A stretch of DNA of 64,000 bases from Photobacterium damselae (GTDB taxonomy: Bacteria > Pseudomonadota > Gammaproteobacteria > Enterobacterales > Vibrionaceae). A program made the translations under genes and the position numbers. Shown here in pieces: positions 63,903-64,000 of the stretch. The notes below the pieces were generated by a model. It was not told the origin of the DNA. It was given only the letters and a program-made list of their open reading frames with translations, and ran no database searches. The stretch covers positions 40,233 to 104,232 of the forward strand of contig NZ_PYOG01000011.1 of the NCBI RefSeq assembly GCF_003026815.1, given 5' to 3'. Every line of letters begins with the position of its first letter. Within the stretch, counting starts at the first letter, position 1.

Positions 63903-64000
63903 ATGAATTTTGACCGCTTAGTCTGTTTTGACCTCGAAATGTGCTGCTGGAATGATGGACGAAGACCAAGAACTGGTGAAATTATCGAAATTGGAGTCGC
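63903..64000 (+). CDS. DEDDh-type 3'-5' exonuclease, cut by window end
   Basis: The first 32 codons of a gene continue past the window. They read MNFDRLVCFDLEMCCWNDG, then RRPRTGEIIEIGV. FDLEMCCW carries the D-x-E metal-binding pair of the exonuclease-I motif, and GEIIEIGV is the following strand of DEDDh ribonuclease-T/polymerase-epsilon-type exonucleases (KapD/ERI1-like). No strong ribosome binding site is visible; an in-frame upstream stop supports this ATG only in part. The remaining motifs are outside the window. Confidence 0.75.
   Translation, partial: MNFDRLVCFDLEMCCWNDGRRPRTGEIIEIGV

Overview
The window (64 kb, AT-rich, dense with Dam GATC sites at one place) comes from the origin region of the second chromosome of a member of the Vibrionaceae. 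The decisive evidence is the block at 54.4-59.9 kb: parB2 and parA2 read leftward, an iteron-rich origin follows, and rctB, the dedicated chromosome-2 initiator, reads rightward. Seven palindromes matching the chromosome-2 parS2 consensus (TTTACA-N-TGTAAA) lie around it. Low GC and the gene repertoire (AraC-type putR beside putA/putP, trihaem peroxidase, DUF3943 protein) suggest Aliivibrio or a close relative; the species is an inference.

1-8.4 kb: three paralogous GH92 exo-alpha-mannosidase lipoproteins, all leftward, with a GNAT gene and a possible 27-residue ORF between them. Genes 1 and 3 share a conserved upstream block and are probably co-regulated. 8.7-15.7 kb: a uracil-DNA glycosylase family protein, an NmrA-type oxidoreductase, a luciferase-like flavin oxidoreductase, an IS6-type transposase scrap, and a PTS pair (EIIB plus an HPr-EI-EIIA fusion) with no EIIC nearby.

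15.7-24.2 kb: an accessory, probably anti-phage island of two convergent operons. One (+) encodes a coiled-coil McrB-like AAA+ protein and a DUF2357-type PD-(D/E)XK nuclease (McrC-like). The other (-) encodes a RavA/MoxR-like AAA+ ATPase, an unrecognised 147-residue protein and an unusual fusion of an LRAT-like thiol-hydrolase domain to a C-terminal von Willebrand A domain. A 108-residue orphan lies at the edge. The second operon is the best candidate for a little-described system.

24.5-39.6 kb: mostly core genes: DsrE family protein, trihaem cytochrome c peroxidase, TerC-family membrane protein, DUF3943 protein, mltC, a giant AsmA protein, a RibD-type deaminase, an M23 peptidase, an aspartoacylase-like peptidase and a CorC/HlyC protein. 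39.6-46.1 kb: proline catabolism (putP, a detached PutA C-terminal domain, putA, putR).

46.1-51.5 kb: a long intergenic region with iteron-like sites and a candidate small RNA, a PAS-LuxR regulator, pdxH, a degenerate GGDEF/EAL protein, and a gene-free block with six parS2 sites and an 8-bp tandem repeat. 51.5-54.4 kb: ycdX and tmcA. 54.4-59.9 kb: the replication/segregation block. 59.9-64 kb: a patatin-POTRA-barrel protein, an AraC regulator, a small exported protein and the start of a DEDDh exonuclease.

No tRNA, rRNA, CRISPR array or intact insertion sequence was seen.
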